This document shows, piece by piece, positions 8,375 to 17,053 of a stretch of DNA of 64,000 bases. Under the pieces are notes generated by a model. The model had not been told where the DNA came from. It saw only the letters and a program-made list of their open reading frames with translations, and did not search any database. This stretch comes from Acidobacteriota bacterium (GTDB lineage: Bacteria; Acidobacteriota; Terriglobia; Terriglobales; Acidobacteriaceae). Position 1 is the first letter of the stretch. Each line of letters starts with the position of its first letter. The position numbers were made by a program, and so were the translations under genes. The stretch spans positions 1 through 64,000 of the forward strand of contig JAEYQK010000075.1 in the NCBI GenBank assembly GCA_023410055.1. The letters are read 5' to 3'.

Positions 8375-8470
8375 GTGGCCCACTCAAGCTGATTTTGCTT
8401 GAGTGGGTGCCACAACAACTCCCGAAAGTCCCCGGTGCCCCGTTCAAGCCTGCCGTTGGCTTGAGCGGGG
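8375..8470. repeat. two-hairpin intergenic element, complete copy
   Basis: The first hairpin (8375-8413) has arms GTGGC..CCACTCAAGC and GCTTGAGTGGGTGCCAC with a two-base bulge. A conserved linker follows, then a second hairpin (8438-8470) with arms CCCCGTTCAAGCC and GGCTTGAGCGGGG. The same composite recurs at 16707-16803, and shortened copies at 16618 and 17769. It fills most of the gap between 8344 and 8631 together with a fragment of a similar arm near 8352. Confidence 0.85.
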
Positions 8471-8631
8471 TGACGACAAATCCAAATCCCCACCTCTGTT
8501 CTTCCCTTCGCGTCCTTTGCGTTGAAATCCGTCTTTCAATGGGCAATGTTGCCGTGGTGACCATCGTCCCACTGCCGCACTGAACCTTCGGTAATTTGTG
8601 CGTTATCCCAAGGGACTATATTTAGAGTGCC

Positions 8632-9288
8632 ATGGGCGAGTGTTTCAAAGATCAACCGCTGAAGGCCTTGAACGTGCACAACGATGCACGCCGTCAGCAT
8701 CCCCGTGTACCCTTCGTCACGGCCGTTGAACTTGAGACCTCTGCCTCAACCGCTTACGGATTCAGCGAGAACATCAGTCTCGGCGGAATGCTTATCCGCA
8801 CCGAAGCTACGCTGGAGCCCGGCGCTCCTGCGCTCGCCAGCTTCATCCTCCGGGACGCTGGCCGTGTTCAGATCGAGTCACGGATCGTCCACTGCCGGCC
8901 ACGAGTACGCGCCGGCATTCAGTTCGTGCACTTGAGCGAACAGCAACGCGGCGTAATCGCCCAGGTTGCACAACCCAAGATCCTTACTCAGCGCAGAAGT
9001 CCCCGCATCCCCGTCCGACTCTTCTTGGAATTATCTTGGATTGACAGAGGCCAGCTTTTGCAGGCCTTGGCCGAAACGGTATTGATCTCGCAGCACGGCT
9101 GCCTCGTACTCTCCGATGCCCCGGTTGAAGTCGGATCGAGCCTCTCTTTGCGATGGCAGGAGGTGGGCATAGCCGCGCGCGCACGTGTCGTATCACGGCA
9201 GGATCTTCCCGGCGATCTGCCACGGATCGCCATGGAGTTTACCGAAACCGATAGCTTCTGGGGAACCTACTTCCCAGCCCGTGCCTGA
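8632..9288 (+). CDS. double PilZ-domain protein
   Basis: 218 residues. The first PilZ-like domain has RRQHPR at residues 20-25 and ENISLGG at 46-52. The second has RRSPR at 121-125 and a degenerate ISQHGC at 152-157 in place of the usual D/NxSxxG, so only the first domain looks fully competent for cyclic di-GMP. The C-terminal FWGTYFPA matches the end of the first PilZ of the gene at the left edge of the window. It is likely a cytoplasmic c-di-GMP effector. The ATG lies ten bases after a TATATT box (8617-8622), so the transcript may be leaderless. Confidence 0.85.
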   Translation: MGECFKDQPLKALNVHNDARRQHPRVPFVTAVELETSASTAYGFSENISLGGMLIRTEATLEPGAPALASFILRDAGRVQIESRIVHCRPRVRAGIQFVHLSEQQRGVIAQVAQPKILTQRRSPRIPVRLFLELSWIDRGQLLQALAETVLISQHGCLVLSDAPVEVGSSLSLRWQEVGIAARARVVSRQDLPGDLPRIAMEFTETDSFWGTYFPARA

Positions 9289-9313
9289 TTGCTGAAGAAG
9301 GAAATCCCAAAAC

Positions 9314-9343
9314 AAAAACGGCCAGCAGCTTCGCTGGCCGTTT
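9314..9343. terminator. bidirectional terminator
   Basis: A perfect 8-bp stem (CGGCCAGC 9319-9326, GCTGGCCG 9333-9340) with five A residues on its left and three T residues on its right lies between the convergent PilZ and tonB-like genes. Confidence 0.85.
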
Positions 9344-9360
9344 GCTATTGAAAACTCTGA

Positions 9361-10251
9361 TTAGTAGAGCCTGAAGTTCACTTCGATGTTGACCTGAACC
9401 GCAACTGGCTGCCCATCCTTCTTCGCGGGTTCAAACTTCCACTGACGAACCGCTTCTATCGCTTTCTCGTCCAGTCCCATGCCGAGCGATCGCTGTACTC
9501 GCATGTCCTTCGGACGCCCATCAGGTCCGATGACAACCCACAACACTACGACGCCCTGATACTTCGCTTTGCGAGCTTCTTCCGAGTATTCCGGATCAGG
9601 GTCATACAATGCCTTCGGCGCGCTCACGCCACCGCCGACCTTGAAAACTCCGCCGCCGATACCGCCGCCCCAGCCAGGACCAACACCAGGTCCTCTGCCG
9701 GAACCAACACCGCCGCCGCTGCCACTGCCAATACCGCCACCTGAACCAGTGCCATTAGAAGCCGGCCCCAGAATGTTCGATAGCGGATCGCCCATGTTCC
9801 CGGCATGCGGAAGCGAAATGTTAGGAGGAACCACGACACTCGCCTCAACGGCAAGCTTCGGATGCTCATTACGAATAACCACTGCGGGAGGAGCAAGCTG
9901 ATCCTTCAACGACTGCTTCGGTAATGCACCCTTTGGCGCCGCCATCTTGTCGCGGTCACCGCCGCCGCCACCACCGCCAGCTTTGTCCGGCGCGGGTGGC
10001 AAAACATACGGAGAAACGTCCGACGCAAATATCTGCGTGATGTTACTCTTGATCTCCTGCTTGTGCTCCGCAATCCACCAACTTCCCAGAAAAGCAAAAG
10101 CCAGCACCGCCATGTGAAGCATGAACGAAAGCAGGAAATTTGTTGGGCGAATCTGGTTGGTGTAGATTCCGCCACCGAATAGAGTCGGCAGCATATCCGG
10201 TTGCTTCGCGCCTGGCATTGGGCCGGACGGATTGTTCACAGGAGTGCTCAT
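9361..10251 (-). CDS. TonB-family energy transducer
   Basis: 296 residues from ATG 10251; the frame extends to 10281 but the extra residues look non-coding. A short cytoplasmic head precedes one membrane helix (LLSFMLHMAVLAFAFLGSWWI), then a long Gly/Pro-rich periplasmic linker, and a C-terminal TonB domain with PDPEYSEEARKAKYQG, GPDGRPKDMRVQRSLG and AIEAVRQWKFEPAKKDGQPV. It should couple the proton gradient to outer-membrane transporters. No exbB/exbD is adjacent, so it must use partners encoded elsewhere. Confidence 0.9.
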   Translation of the reverse strand: MSTPVNNPSGPMPGAKQPDMLPTLFGGGIYTNQIRPTNFLLSFMLHMAVLAFAFLGSWWIAEHKQEIKSNITQIFASDVSPYVLPPAPDKAGGGGGGGDRDKMAAPKGALPKQSLKDQLAPPAVVIRNEHPKLAVEASVVVPPNISLPHAGNMGDPLSNILGPASNGTGSGGGIGSGSGGGVGSGRGPGVGPGWGGGIGGGVFKVGGGVSAPKALYDPDPEYSEEARKAKYQGVVVLWVVIGPDGRPKDMRVQRSLGMGLDEKAIEAVRQWKFEPAKKDGQPVAVQVNIEVNFRLY

Positions 10252-10350
10252 CAGCTTAGAGTCAGTATACCTCTTTTGCAAACCCGGATTCGAGTTAACA
10301 GTTGCAAAAAAACCGTAAAACGCCCTCAGTACAATGACTTAGCCCGACCG

Positions 10351-10791
10351 TTAAAAGGGGGAGAAACTCAGTGTTTTATCGGATCTCTCCACCCAGAGTC
10401 GTGCCTTCTCCGTCCGCTCATTCACGGTGACAACCACGACCACGCCGGTCCCCATCCTCTTGGTTCCATCAATCTTGTGACTCTTCACCAGGCCGTACTC
10501 GCCGCCCGGCCCCCAATCAAGGTAGAACTCTCCGTAACGATAGCGCGTGTGCTCGTTCGGATGCTGCTTCCAGTTCGGATCCGCCGTCCAGATCGCGTAC
10601 GCTTTCTCGTAATCCTTCGCCTCTAGCGCCTGGAAAAATCTGCTGGCAACTCGCTCCTGGGGCCAGTTGCGAAACTGAAAGTACAGAAAAACAGAGAGAA
10701 GCACTGCAAATACTGTCCCAGCAATGATCCACTTCTTCCGCTTCGCCTTTGCTGGATCGTACGATGGCGCACTAAATATAGATGTCGACAT
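10351..10791 (-). CDS. single-pass membrane protein of unknown function
   Basis: 146 residues from ATG 10791; the open frame to 10860 overlaps the permease gene. One membrane helix (WIIAGTVFAVLLSVFLYF, about residues 19-38) follows a short basic head. The soluble part begins ASRFFQALEAKDYEKAYAIW, reminiscent of NTF2/DUF4878-type extracytoplasmic domains. It starts 26 bases after the ABC permease stop and is probably the last gene of the efflux operon. I do not recognise a specific family. Confidence 0.65.
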   Translation of the reverse strand: MSTSIFSAPSYDPAKAKRKKWIIAGTVFAVLLSVFLYFQFRNWPQERVASRFFQALEAKDYEKAYAIWTADPNWKQHPNEHTRYRYGEFYLDWGPGGEYGLVKSHKIDGTKRMGTGVVVVVTVNERTEKARLWVERSDKTLSFSPF

Positions 10792-10817
10792 GTTTTCTCG
10801 TCCTGACCTGGCCTGCT

Positions 10818-11930
10818 CTATAGCGTTCTCTTGAAAAGCGGAGTCGCTATAGCCATACAAATAAACCCGAAAAGAGAAAGATACAGCAGGTCAGGCCAGA
10901 TTGCAGTAAATCCTGCATCTTTGAGCAGTACCGCTTTAAACCCGTGCACCGCATAGCTGAACGGATCCACATATGCGATGCCCCGCAGCCACTGCGGAAA
11001 CGCCTGGATCGGGTAGATCGAACCGCTGGGGAAGAATAGCAGCGTATTCAGAATGCCGAACATGGCACGAGGCACCAGCGGGTCATCCACCCGCACCATC
11101 AGCAGGAACATCATTGCATTGAACGAAACCGAAGTCGCCACGATCATTGCAATGAGCAATACCATCTTGGACGGCTGGAACGCTCCACCTATTCCCGCCA
11201 GCAGCGAACCAATATAGGTGATTGCTAGTCCCGCAAGCACCGCTTTCAGTGCCCCCGAAAGGTTAAGTCCCATCACAAGTTCGGTCTTCGTGATGGGAGT
11301 GACGAGGTAACCTTCGTGTACGCCGCGGGCCTTGTCGTCGATATACAACATGCCGCCGCCGATCATGACCGAAACGAACATTGCCAGCGTGATCGAACCC
11401 GGCAGCAGGTACTTCATGTACTCGATGTATGGATACAGCTCCACGATCTCCAGCGTGATCTTGCTGACAAGCCGCGGCTGAATTACAGGATCGTTGAGTG
11501 CCTGCGTCAGCAACTGCAACTGCGACTCAAGCGTGGAACTCATGAAGTTATCAGAGTTGTCTACCACCAATGCAATCCGTGGCCGGTTCTTCTCAAACAC
11601 GCGCTCCGAGAACTGCGGCGGAATGATCAGCGCACCCTGAATCTTCCCGTTGCGGACGTCTTCCTTCGCCTGTTGATCGTTGTCGTAATAGACCGGATAG
11701 AAGGTATCGGCGTTCGCGCTGATTGCATTAAACGCCTCTTTGATCTTCACCGACTGCGTGCCATGGTCGTAGTCAACCACGCCCAGGCGCGCTCCCTTGA
11801 TGTGTCCACCGAACGCGTTGCCCAGCACAATTAACTGCACCAGCGGAAAGATCAGCGAAACCATCAGCAGGGTCGGAGAGCGAAAGAACTTCCGCAACTC
11901 TCGTTCCACGATAGCCATCATTCTGTTCAT
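10818..11930 (-). CDS. ABC-2 type permease (drug/efflux type)
   Basis: 370 residues. An N-terminal membrane helix (TLLMVSLIFPLVQLIVLGNAFG) is followed by a ~140-residue extracytoplasmic domain, then a block of five hydrophobic segments in the C-terminal half (for example ITLAMFVSVMIGGGMLYI and LVMGLNLSGALKAVLAGLAI). This is the topology of YbhS/YbhR/DrrB-like permeases. The ATG overlaps the TGA of the ATPase gene (11927-11930). With the ATPase and the HlyD-like protein it should form a tripartite exporter. Only one permease gene is present, so it would act as a homodimer. Confidence 0.88.
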   Translation of the reverse strand: MNRMMAIVERELRKFFRSPTLLMVSLIFPLVQLIVLGNAFGGHIKGARLGVVDYDHGTQSVKIKEAFNAISANADTFYPVYYDNDQQAKEDVRNGKIQGALIIPPQFSERVFEKNRPRIALVVDNSDNFMSSTLESQLQLLTQALNDPVIQPRLVSKITLEIVELYPYIEYMKYLLPGSITLAMFVSVMIGGGMLYIDDKARGVHEGYLVTPITKTELVMGLNLSGALKAVLAGLAITYIGSLLAGIGGAFQPSKMVLLIAMIVATSVSFNAMMFLLMVRVDDPLVPRAMFGILNTLLFFPSGSIYPIQAFPQWLRGIAYVDPFSYAVHGFKAVLLKDAGFTAIWPDLLYLSLFGFICMAIATPLFKRTL

Positions 11931-12964
11931 GGTCTTAGCCCTGGTCTTTCTGGCATTAGGTAGCCATATGCCTTCACCTGCTCGTCACGCAGTTGCCGCC
12001 CGGTGTAATGAACAAAGACATCATCTAGAGTCGTGTTCTGCACCGAGAGCGACTTCAACTCTATTCCCGCCCTGACCGCCGCCTCAACCAGTTCGGTCGT
12101 GGTCTTTCCGCCGTTGTCGGACAGAATGCGGTACATCCCAGCGCCCTCGTGCTTCACGTCATGCACCTCCGAGAGCGCTGACAGACGCGCAGGCCAATCC
12201 GGCGGCTCATTCTTGAACTGCACTTCAATCACGTTTGCGCCCGGAACTGTTTGCTTCAGCGCCAAAGGCGAGTCGAGCGCAACCAGCTTTCCGTGATCGA
12301 CAATCGCGATGCGGTCGCAAAGGCGGTCCGCTTCATCCATGTAGTGAGTCGTGATCAGCACCGTCAGCTTGCGGTGCTTCTTGATGTTCGTCAGCATTTC
12401 CCAGACTGCGACGCGCGACACCGGGTCAAGGCCGGTCGTCGGCTCATCGAGGAAAAATATCTTCGGACTGTGGACGAGCCCGCGCGCGATCTCAAGCCGC
12501 CGCCGCATGCCGCCCGACAGTGTCTTTGTCTGGGCGCCTCGCCACTTCGTGAGATCGACCATCTCCAGCAATTCGTCAATGTTCTTCTTCCGCTTGTCGG
12601 CCGGGACGTTGTACAACTTGGCGTAGATATTAAGATTCTCTTCAATCGTGAGATCCATATCGCTGGTTAGCGCTTGCGGGATCACGCCGATTGTATTTCG
12701 GGCTGCATCTGCTTCTTTGGAAACATCGTGTCCGGCGATTTTCGCGTAACCCGACGTGATCGGAATCAGCGTCGTCATCATTCGGATCAACGTTGACTTG
12801 CCCGCGCCATTCGGCCCCAGCAATCCAAAGATCTCTTCGTCCTTCACCTGGAACGTAACGCAGTCGACAGCGGTGAAGTCACCGTACTTCTTGACGATGT
12901 CCTTCACCTCGATGGCATACCCGTTGGGTGCCTCGGCTTCCGCTCTCTTCTGAAAAAACGCCAT
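11927..12964 (-). CDS. ABC transporter ATPase
   Basis: 345 residues. Walker A GPNGAGKS at 50-57, signature LSGGM, Walker B FFLDEP followed by TTGLDP, and switch His in TTHYMDE are all intact. The C-terminal ~100 residues form the extra domain seen in DrrA/YbhF-type ATPases. It is a cytoplasmic energiser of the efflux system. Its start shares one base with the stop of the hlyD-like gene (TAATG), and its stop overlaps the permease start. Confidence 0.93.
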   Translation of the reverse strand: MAFFQKRAEAEAPNGYAIEVKDIVKKYGDFTAVDCVTFQVKDEEIFGLLGPNGAGKSTLIRMMTTLIPITSGYAKIAGHDVSKEADAARNTIGVIPQALTSDMDLTIEENLNIYAKLYNVPADKRKKNIDELLEMVDLTKWRGAQTKTLSGGMRRRLEIARGLVHSPKIFFLDEPTTGLDPVSRVAVWEMLTNIKKHRKLTVLITTHYMDEADRLCDRIAIVDHGKLVALDSPLALKQTVPGANVIEVQFKNEPPDWPARLSALSEVHDVKHEGAGMYRILSDNGGKTTTELVEAAVRAGIELKSLSVQNTTLDDVFVHYTGRQLRDEQVKAYGYLMPERPGLRP

Positions 12965-14058
12965 TACCGCTTCTCCGCTTGCTGAACGGCTCGCTCCGCA
13001 CCATCGACGATCGCTTTAGGTAGCAGGACCTCTGCCGTCATGCCGGGGACGAGCGCCCGATTGTTGTTGTCTACGCGCACCTTGATACCAACCGTCTTGA
13101 TGTCGCGCTTCCGGCGACTGACGTCGCGCTGTGTGGCGTAGTCTCCTTCAGGCGCTTTGAAGATCACTTCGCCCTGCATCAGCTCGCCGCCCGGCAATCG
13201 CACCTTCAGTCTGTCTCCCATCGGGAGCCGCGGTGCATACGTTTCCGGAACCGCAGCATAGACCCATGTGTCGGTGTAATCGACAATTGTCACGATCGCC
13301 TGTCCCGGACTTACAACCTCGCCCTCGCGAGCTGCACGAACAGAAACGGTTCCTGATACCGGCGCGTAGATCTTCGTATATCCCAGCCGAGTGTCGGCCT
13401 GCGCCAGCATCGCTTGCGTGTTGATCATTTGCGCGCGGGTTGCTGCAACTGTGCTTTCGGCTGCACTGGCCTGATGCGTTCGAGCCTTTGCCGAATTCAC
13501 GTCCTGCTCAGCCGCTCTCACTGTGTCCTCAAGCGCTTTCACGTGCGCTTGCTGAGCCTTAAGAGTGGCTACAGCGCGATCACGCTCCTGCTGCGAAACG
13601 ATACCCTGTGAGTTGAGCGAGACCATTCGCTGCGTGTCCAGCTTCGTCTGCTCCATCGTCGCCTCGGATTCAGCCAATTGCGACTTCGCCGATTGCAGCC
13701 TCGCTTCGGCATTTGCGACGTCGCTCGTCGTCGATCCCTTCGTCATGGCTTCATTGGCCCGGCTTGCCGACAGTTGCGACTGCAAGCTATCGAGCGTCGC
13801 CTGCGCGGCGCGCTTCTGCGCTTCCAGTTCGCTGGGATCAAGCACCGCAATCAAATCACCGGCCTTAACGACCGATCCCTCGTCCACCATGAGCCGCTGT
13901 ATTCGTCCCTGTATTTGCGGACCAACGATGATCTGATTCGCGTCCACAGTACCGATCAGAACCATGTCTGCCGTACGATCAGTCGAAAGAAAGAAATACG
14001 CTGCGGCGGCCAGGATAATGACGCCGAAAAGAATGAATATCTTGTTGCGCGGATTCAC
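12964..14058 (-). CDS. HlyD-family membrane fusion protein
   Basis: 364 residues from GTG 14058, which overlaps the TGA of the tetR gene (GTGA). One N-terminal membrane anchor (IFILFGVIILAAAAYFFLS) precedes the first lipoyl half (IVGPQIQGRIQRLMVDEGSVVKAGDLIAVLD). A long coiled-coil hairpin rich in Ala, Gln and Glu follows (about residues 75-215), then the second lipoyl half (VSGTVSVRAAREGEVVSPGQ) and a beta-barrel. This is the periplasmic adaptor linking the ABC transporter to an outer-membrane channel. It is YbhG-like in context and domain order. No outer-membrane TolC gene is nearby. Confidence 0.9.
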   Translation of the reverse strand: MNPRNKIFILFGVIILAAAAYFFLSTDRTADMVLIGTVDANQIIVGPQIQGRIQRLMVDEGSVVKAGDLIAVLDPSELEAQKRAAQATLDSLQSQLSASRANEAMTKGSTTSDVANAEARLQSAKSQLAESEATMEQTKLDTQRMVSLNSQGIVSQQERDRAVATLKAQQAHVKALEDTVRAAEQDVNSAKARTHQASAAESTVAATRAQMINTQAMLAQADTRLGYTKIYAPVSGTVSVRAAREGEVVSPGQAIVTIVDYTDTWVYAAVPETYAPRLPMGDRLKVRLPGGELMQGEVIFKAPEGDYATQRDVSRRKRDIKTVGIKVRVDNNNRALVPGMTAEVLLPKAIVDGAERAVQQAEKR

Positions 14059-14738
14059 TTGCGTGCTCCTCTATTAGCATTTCGACCCGACGGTTCGCGA
14101 AACAGCGCAGCAGACACGAAGTCAATGACCTCAGCTCGTCGCTGCTCGATCATCTTAGGATCGTACGGATCAATGCCCGTAACCATCTTGGGAATCGGTG
14201 TACTGAAATAGAAAACGATGGTCCCGACCACGGACGGAATAAAATGCGCCGGATTGACCGGCCGAAAATCTCCCGCCTCTATTCCTTCCTGAAGCAAGGC
14301 GGCAACTTGCGCAAAAATAGGACGCAGATGATGCTGGACGATGTTCCTTAAGTGCTGCGATCCCTCCAGACCTGCCCCCGTTATCTCGCGATGAAATAGC
14401 CTGGGACGCAACGGAGAACTTGCCACAAAGTCAAAGTGCGCTCGCACATACGCCAGAAAACGTTCTTTTGGCGGCAAGGGACTGCTTAGGGCCTGATTGA
14501 TCGCGGTCGTCAGCTCGGCGAAGACGCTCTCCATCACCGCACCAAACAGCGATTCCTTGTCCTTGAAATAGTAGTAAAGCAGCGCCTTATTGACCTTAGC
14601 GGCGCGGGCAATCGCATCCGTGCGAGCCCCGCCAACACCCTCAATGGCGAACTCGCGCATGGCGGCCTTAAGAATTGCTGCCTTTGTCTGCTCCGGTTGA
14701 TGCCGTGAACCGATCCGAGTTTTCGATATAGTAGCCAT
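14055..14738 (-). CDS. TetR-family repressor of the efflux operon
   Basis: 227 residues. The N-terminal helix-turn-helix (AAMREFAIEGVGGARTDAIARAAKVNKALLYYYFKDKESLFGAV) is a textbook TetR domain; the C-terminal ligand domain is variable, as expected. It is the first gene of a coupled operon (tetR-hlyD-ATPase-permease), so it probably represses its own transcription and that of the exporter until a substrate binds. A near-perfect palindrome centred on AACCGGTT lies directly in front of the start codon. Confidence 0.92.
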   Translation of the reverse strand: MATISKTRIGSRHQPEQTKAAILKAAMREFAIEGVGGARTDAIARAAKVNKALLYYYFKDKESLFGAVMESVFAELTTAINQALSSPLPPKERFLAYVRAHFDFVASSPLRPRLFHREITGAGLEGSQHLRNIVQHHLRPIFAQVAALLQEGIEAGDFRPVNPAHFIPSVVGTIVFYFSTPIPKMVTGIDPYDPKMIEQRRAEVIDFVSAALFREPSGRNANRGARK

Positions 14739-14741
14739 TCT

Positions 14742-14763
14742 TTTAATTAACCGGTTAGTTAGA
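14742..14763. promoter_or_regulatory. candidate TetR operator
   Basis: An inverted repeat centred between 14752 and 14753 reads AATTAACCGGTTAGTT, with arms matching at most positions out to ten bases each side. It ends three bases before the tetR start codon, where a bound repressor would block transcription or initiation. Confidence 0.7.
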
Positions 14764-14851
14764 TGGTACCACAGTATCTACCGATGCCAAAAAATCTTCT
14801 GGGAAATAACTCCTACTCTGCCTAAAATGTCTCGTTCGCCGGAGCCCAGCC

Positions 14852-15202
14852 ATGGTCCATAAAAAGTGGTTCCTGCAGCCGCGCGATCTTTTGGGACTGA
14901 CTCCCACCCGTGCCCGAGACCTTATAGCCCAATGCTTCTACCAATCCGAGCGGGATATCTATCTCGCGTCGCAACGGGCACAGGGGCACGCCCCCAGTGA
15001 CGAGCAAATCCGCAAGATGGTCGACGGGACCGTTCGCCGGGCTTTCCTGGACACCGAACACGACTACGATCACCCCTCGAAGGAAGCACTGAAGGATGTA
15101 GTGAATGTCTTAATGCGGAAAGCTGCTGCCTGGAAGACGCCGCCAGAACTCATCGTTCACCACCGCGAAGAACTGGGGCGCCTTATCGCCAGCCTTCCCT
15201 GA
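14852..15202 (+). CDS. conserved-looking small protein, function unknown
   Basis: 116 residues, hydrophilic, rich in charged residues, no signal peptide or membrane helix. Motifs such as LGLTPTRARDLIAQCFYQSE and DEQIRKMVDGTVRRAFLDT look like a compact helical protein. It runs divergently from tetR and convergently to the AMMECR1-domain gene, ending one base from its stop. I do not recognise the family. Codon use and length support a real gene. Confidence 0.65.
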   Translation: MVHKKWFLQPRDLLGLTPTRARDLIAQCFYQSERDIYLASQRAQGHAPSDEQIRKMVDGTVRRAFLDTEHDYDHPSKEALKDVVNVLMRKAAAWKTPPELIVHHREELGRLIASLP

Positions 15203-15203
15203 T

Positions 15204-15797
15204 TCAGCGCAGATCGGGATCGTTCTCGCCAAAGACTTCGGCGGTAAAAGCCTGGAGTTCGGCGTTCTTGCGCCAACCATCCGGCGGCAGACCAGCTTTC
15301 ACGCAGGTCTGCTTCAGGAAGGTCTCACGGTCCCATCCGAGTTCGGCCGGAACCTGCGGCAGGAGCAAACCTCGCCTCGCGCCTTCGGTAACGAGCAATC
15401 CATGCACGCCGATAACAACTTCTTCGGGGCTGATTGGAAACATCGGTGAGAGGACGCTAATGTCTATCTCCAGCAGCCCCGCTTCTTCGCGAGTTACAGG
15501 ATCGAATCGCGTATCGTCAAAAGCCGCGGCAGCAGCGGTCTCCGCAACCGTCTGCCAGACCGAGTGCTGAGCGACTATATAGCCGACGCACCCGCGCAGA
15601 CGCCCGTGCAAATGCAGCGTCGTGAACGCTCCGCGATGTTGCGCCAGATGCTCGCTCGGCGGCTTGACATCGAGGTCTCGGGCGTCGAGCGACGCCCAGA
15701 TGGATTCGTGAGCCAGCCTGAGCAGTTGCCGCCGCTCCTCGTTGCTGTACTCGGGCGCTGGTGCTGAGCCTACCGGATTATCGGCAGCTGCACTCAT
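15204..15797 (-). CDS. amrA: AmmeMemoRadiSam system protein A (AMMECR1 domain)
   Basis: 197 residues. The AMMECR1 domain is recognised by GAFTTLHLHGRLRGCVGY, AAAAAFDDTRFDPVTREE and LEIDISVLSPMFPI. AmrA family members accompany a Memo-like protein and a radical SAM protein in many bacteria; neither partner is adjacent here. The activity of the domain is not established. The start codon abuts the pgsA stop, so the two genes are probably co-transcribed. Confidence 0.88.
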   Translation of the reverse strand: MSAAADNPVGSAPAPEYSNEERRQLLRLAHESIWASLDARDLDVKPPSEHLAQHRGAFTTLHLHGRLRGCVGYIVAQHSVWQTVAETAAAAAFDDTRFDPVTREEAGLLEIDISVLSPMFPISPEEVVIGVHGLLVTEGARRGLLLPQVPAELGWDRETFLKQTCVKAGLPPDGWRKNAELQAFTAEVFGENDPDLR

Positions 15798-16487
15798 CTA
15801 CTCTCCTTGCGGAGGCTGGGTAGGAAGGCTATCAACCGGAGCGACGCCGAACTTCTTCGGGCGGCTCAGTATGAAGCTGCGGCGTTTGCGACGGCGTGTA
15901 CTCGACTTGTCTATCTTGGCCCAGAAAGCAGCAAAGTAGTCCGCTGCCGAGATTAATGACACCGAAACCATGAACCAGACTGCCATCACGGCGACCAGGT
16001 GAACACCAATAACAACTCTGCCGCCGAACAAGTCCCACTTGTACCATTTGTGCGCCAGAATAGCGGCCACGACGGCGACAATCTGCACCACCATCTTCAG
16101 CTTGCCCAGATCACTGGCCTCGATCGTAAAGCCTTCCGAAGCGGCGATTGCGCGCAGTCCATTGACCAGAAACTCACGGCCGATCACGATGACCGCAACC
16201 CAAGCGGGAACCACAGCGGGATTGAACTGCACCAGCGCAACGAACGCCGCAGTCACCATCAGCTTGTCTGCCAGCGGATCGAGCAACATTCCCAAGGTCG
16301 TGATCTGGCCCCGCTTACGAGCGATATAGCCGTCAATGCCATCGGTGATCGACGCCGCGATAAACAGCGCTGCTGCCAGAAGCTCACGCCGCCCATCCGT
16401 GCCGTGGAACAGGCGACTGGTGAGAATCCATATGAACACCGGAACGCTGAAGATCCGGGTCATCGTGATGTAGTTCGGCAGATTCAC
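15798..16487 (-). CDS. pgsA: CDP-diacylglycerol-glycerol-3-phosphate 3-phosphatidyltransferase
   Basis: 229 residues. The CDP-alcohol phosphotransferase motif is complete: D49-x2-D52-G-x2-A56-R57, then G66-x3-D70-x3-D74 (TDGIDGYIARKRG ... GMLLDPLAD). Several membrane helices follow. It makes phosphatidylglycerol phosphate in the inner membrane, the first committed step to phosphatidylglycerol and cardiolipin. The C-terminus is ~35 residues longer than typical and basic (STRRRKRRS), probably cytoplasmic. It is upstream of amrA. Confidence 0.93.
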   Translation of the reverse strand: MNLPNYITMTRIFSVPVFIWILTSRLFHGTDGRRELLAAALFIAASITDGIDGYIARKRGQITTLGMLLDPLADKLMVTAAFVALVQFNPAVVPAWVAVIVIGREFLVNGLRAIAASEGFTIEASDLGKLKMVVQIVAVVAAILAHKWYKWDLFGGRVVIGVHLVAVMAVWFMVSVSLISAADYFAAFWAKIDKSSTRRRKRRSFILSRPKKFGVAPVDSLPTQPPQGE

Positions 16488-16617
16488 GGGAATTTAGACG
16501 CTATTCGTCCCGAACGAGTGGGACCATGAACAATTGATTATCCTCCACTGATTCAATGGAAATCAATGAAACTCATACTTTATCGGCCATCGCGTCTTCG
16601 AACCATCGCGCGGTATT

Positions 16618-16706
16618 GTGGCCCACTCAAGCTGATTTTGCTTGAGTGGGTGTCACGACAACTCCCGCAAGTCCCCTGGTGCCCCGTTCAAGCTCGATGT
16701 TGCATT
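16618..16706. repeat. two-hairpin intergenic element, 3'-shortened copy
   Basis: Same first hairpin and linker as at 8375, but the second hairpin keeps only its left arm and then runs into GATGTTGCATT. The next copy follows directly, giving a head-to-tail pair with an 89-bp offset. Confidence 0.85.
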
Positions 16707-16803
16707 GTGGCCCACTCAAGCTGACTTTGCTTGAGTGGGTGTCACGACAACTCCCGCAAGTCCCCTGGTGCCCCGTTCAAGCCCGCCGTTGGCTTGAGCG
16801 GGG
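16707..16803. repeat. two-hairpin intergenic element, complete copy
   Basis: Complete element, in tandem with the copy at 16618 and nearly identical to 8375-8470. Together the two copies fill 185 bases of the 565-base gap between pgsA and the GyrI-like gene. The rest of that gap (16488-16617, 16804-16979) shows no gene I can support. Confidence 0.85.
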
Positions 16804-16979
16804 CGAGAATCTCGCCACTATCGACTCCCTCGCCGCACACACGAATGACACCTGGAGCATAGGCGCTTCCATCAAAAACCAAACACAAGCTCGAGAAAAT
16901 TTCCAGATTCAGAACAAGCAAACGGAAACCGCGTCACCCGAACCGAAACGGTACGTCGCTGGGCTCGATCTCTCCCCTC

Positions 16980-17009
16980 TTGCGTTTTCGCTTTTTCTTC
17001 GCCTATAAT
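16980..17009 (+). promoter_or_regulatory. putative sigma-70-like promoter
   Basis: TATAAT at 17004-17009 with TTGCGT at 16980-16985, spacing 18. The start point would fall near 17016, leaving ~38 bases of leader before ATG 17054. Confidence 0.6.
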
Positions 17010-17053
17010 CTGCTGCGGCCCCAAGAATGAACAGAAGAAAGGATCGTTTCACG

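Noticed and set aside
16646..17008. 120-codon frame over the hairpin repeats
   Set aside because: It translates the two-hairpin repeats and the promoter of the next gene.
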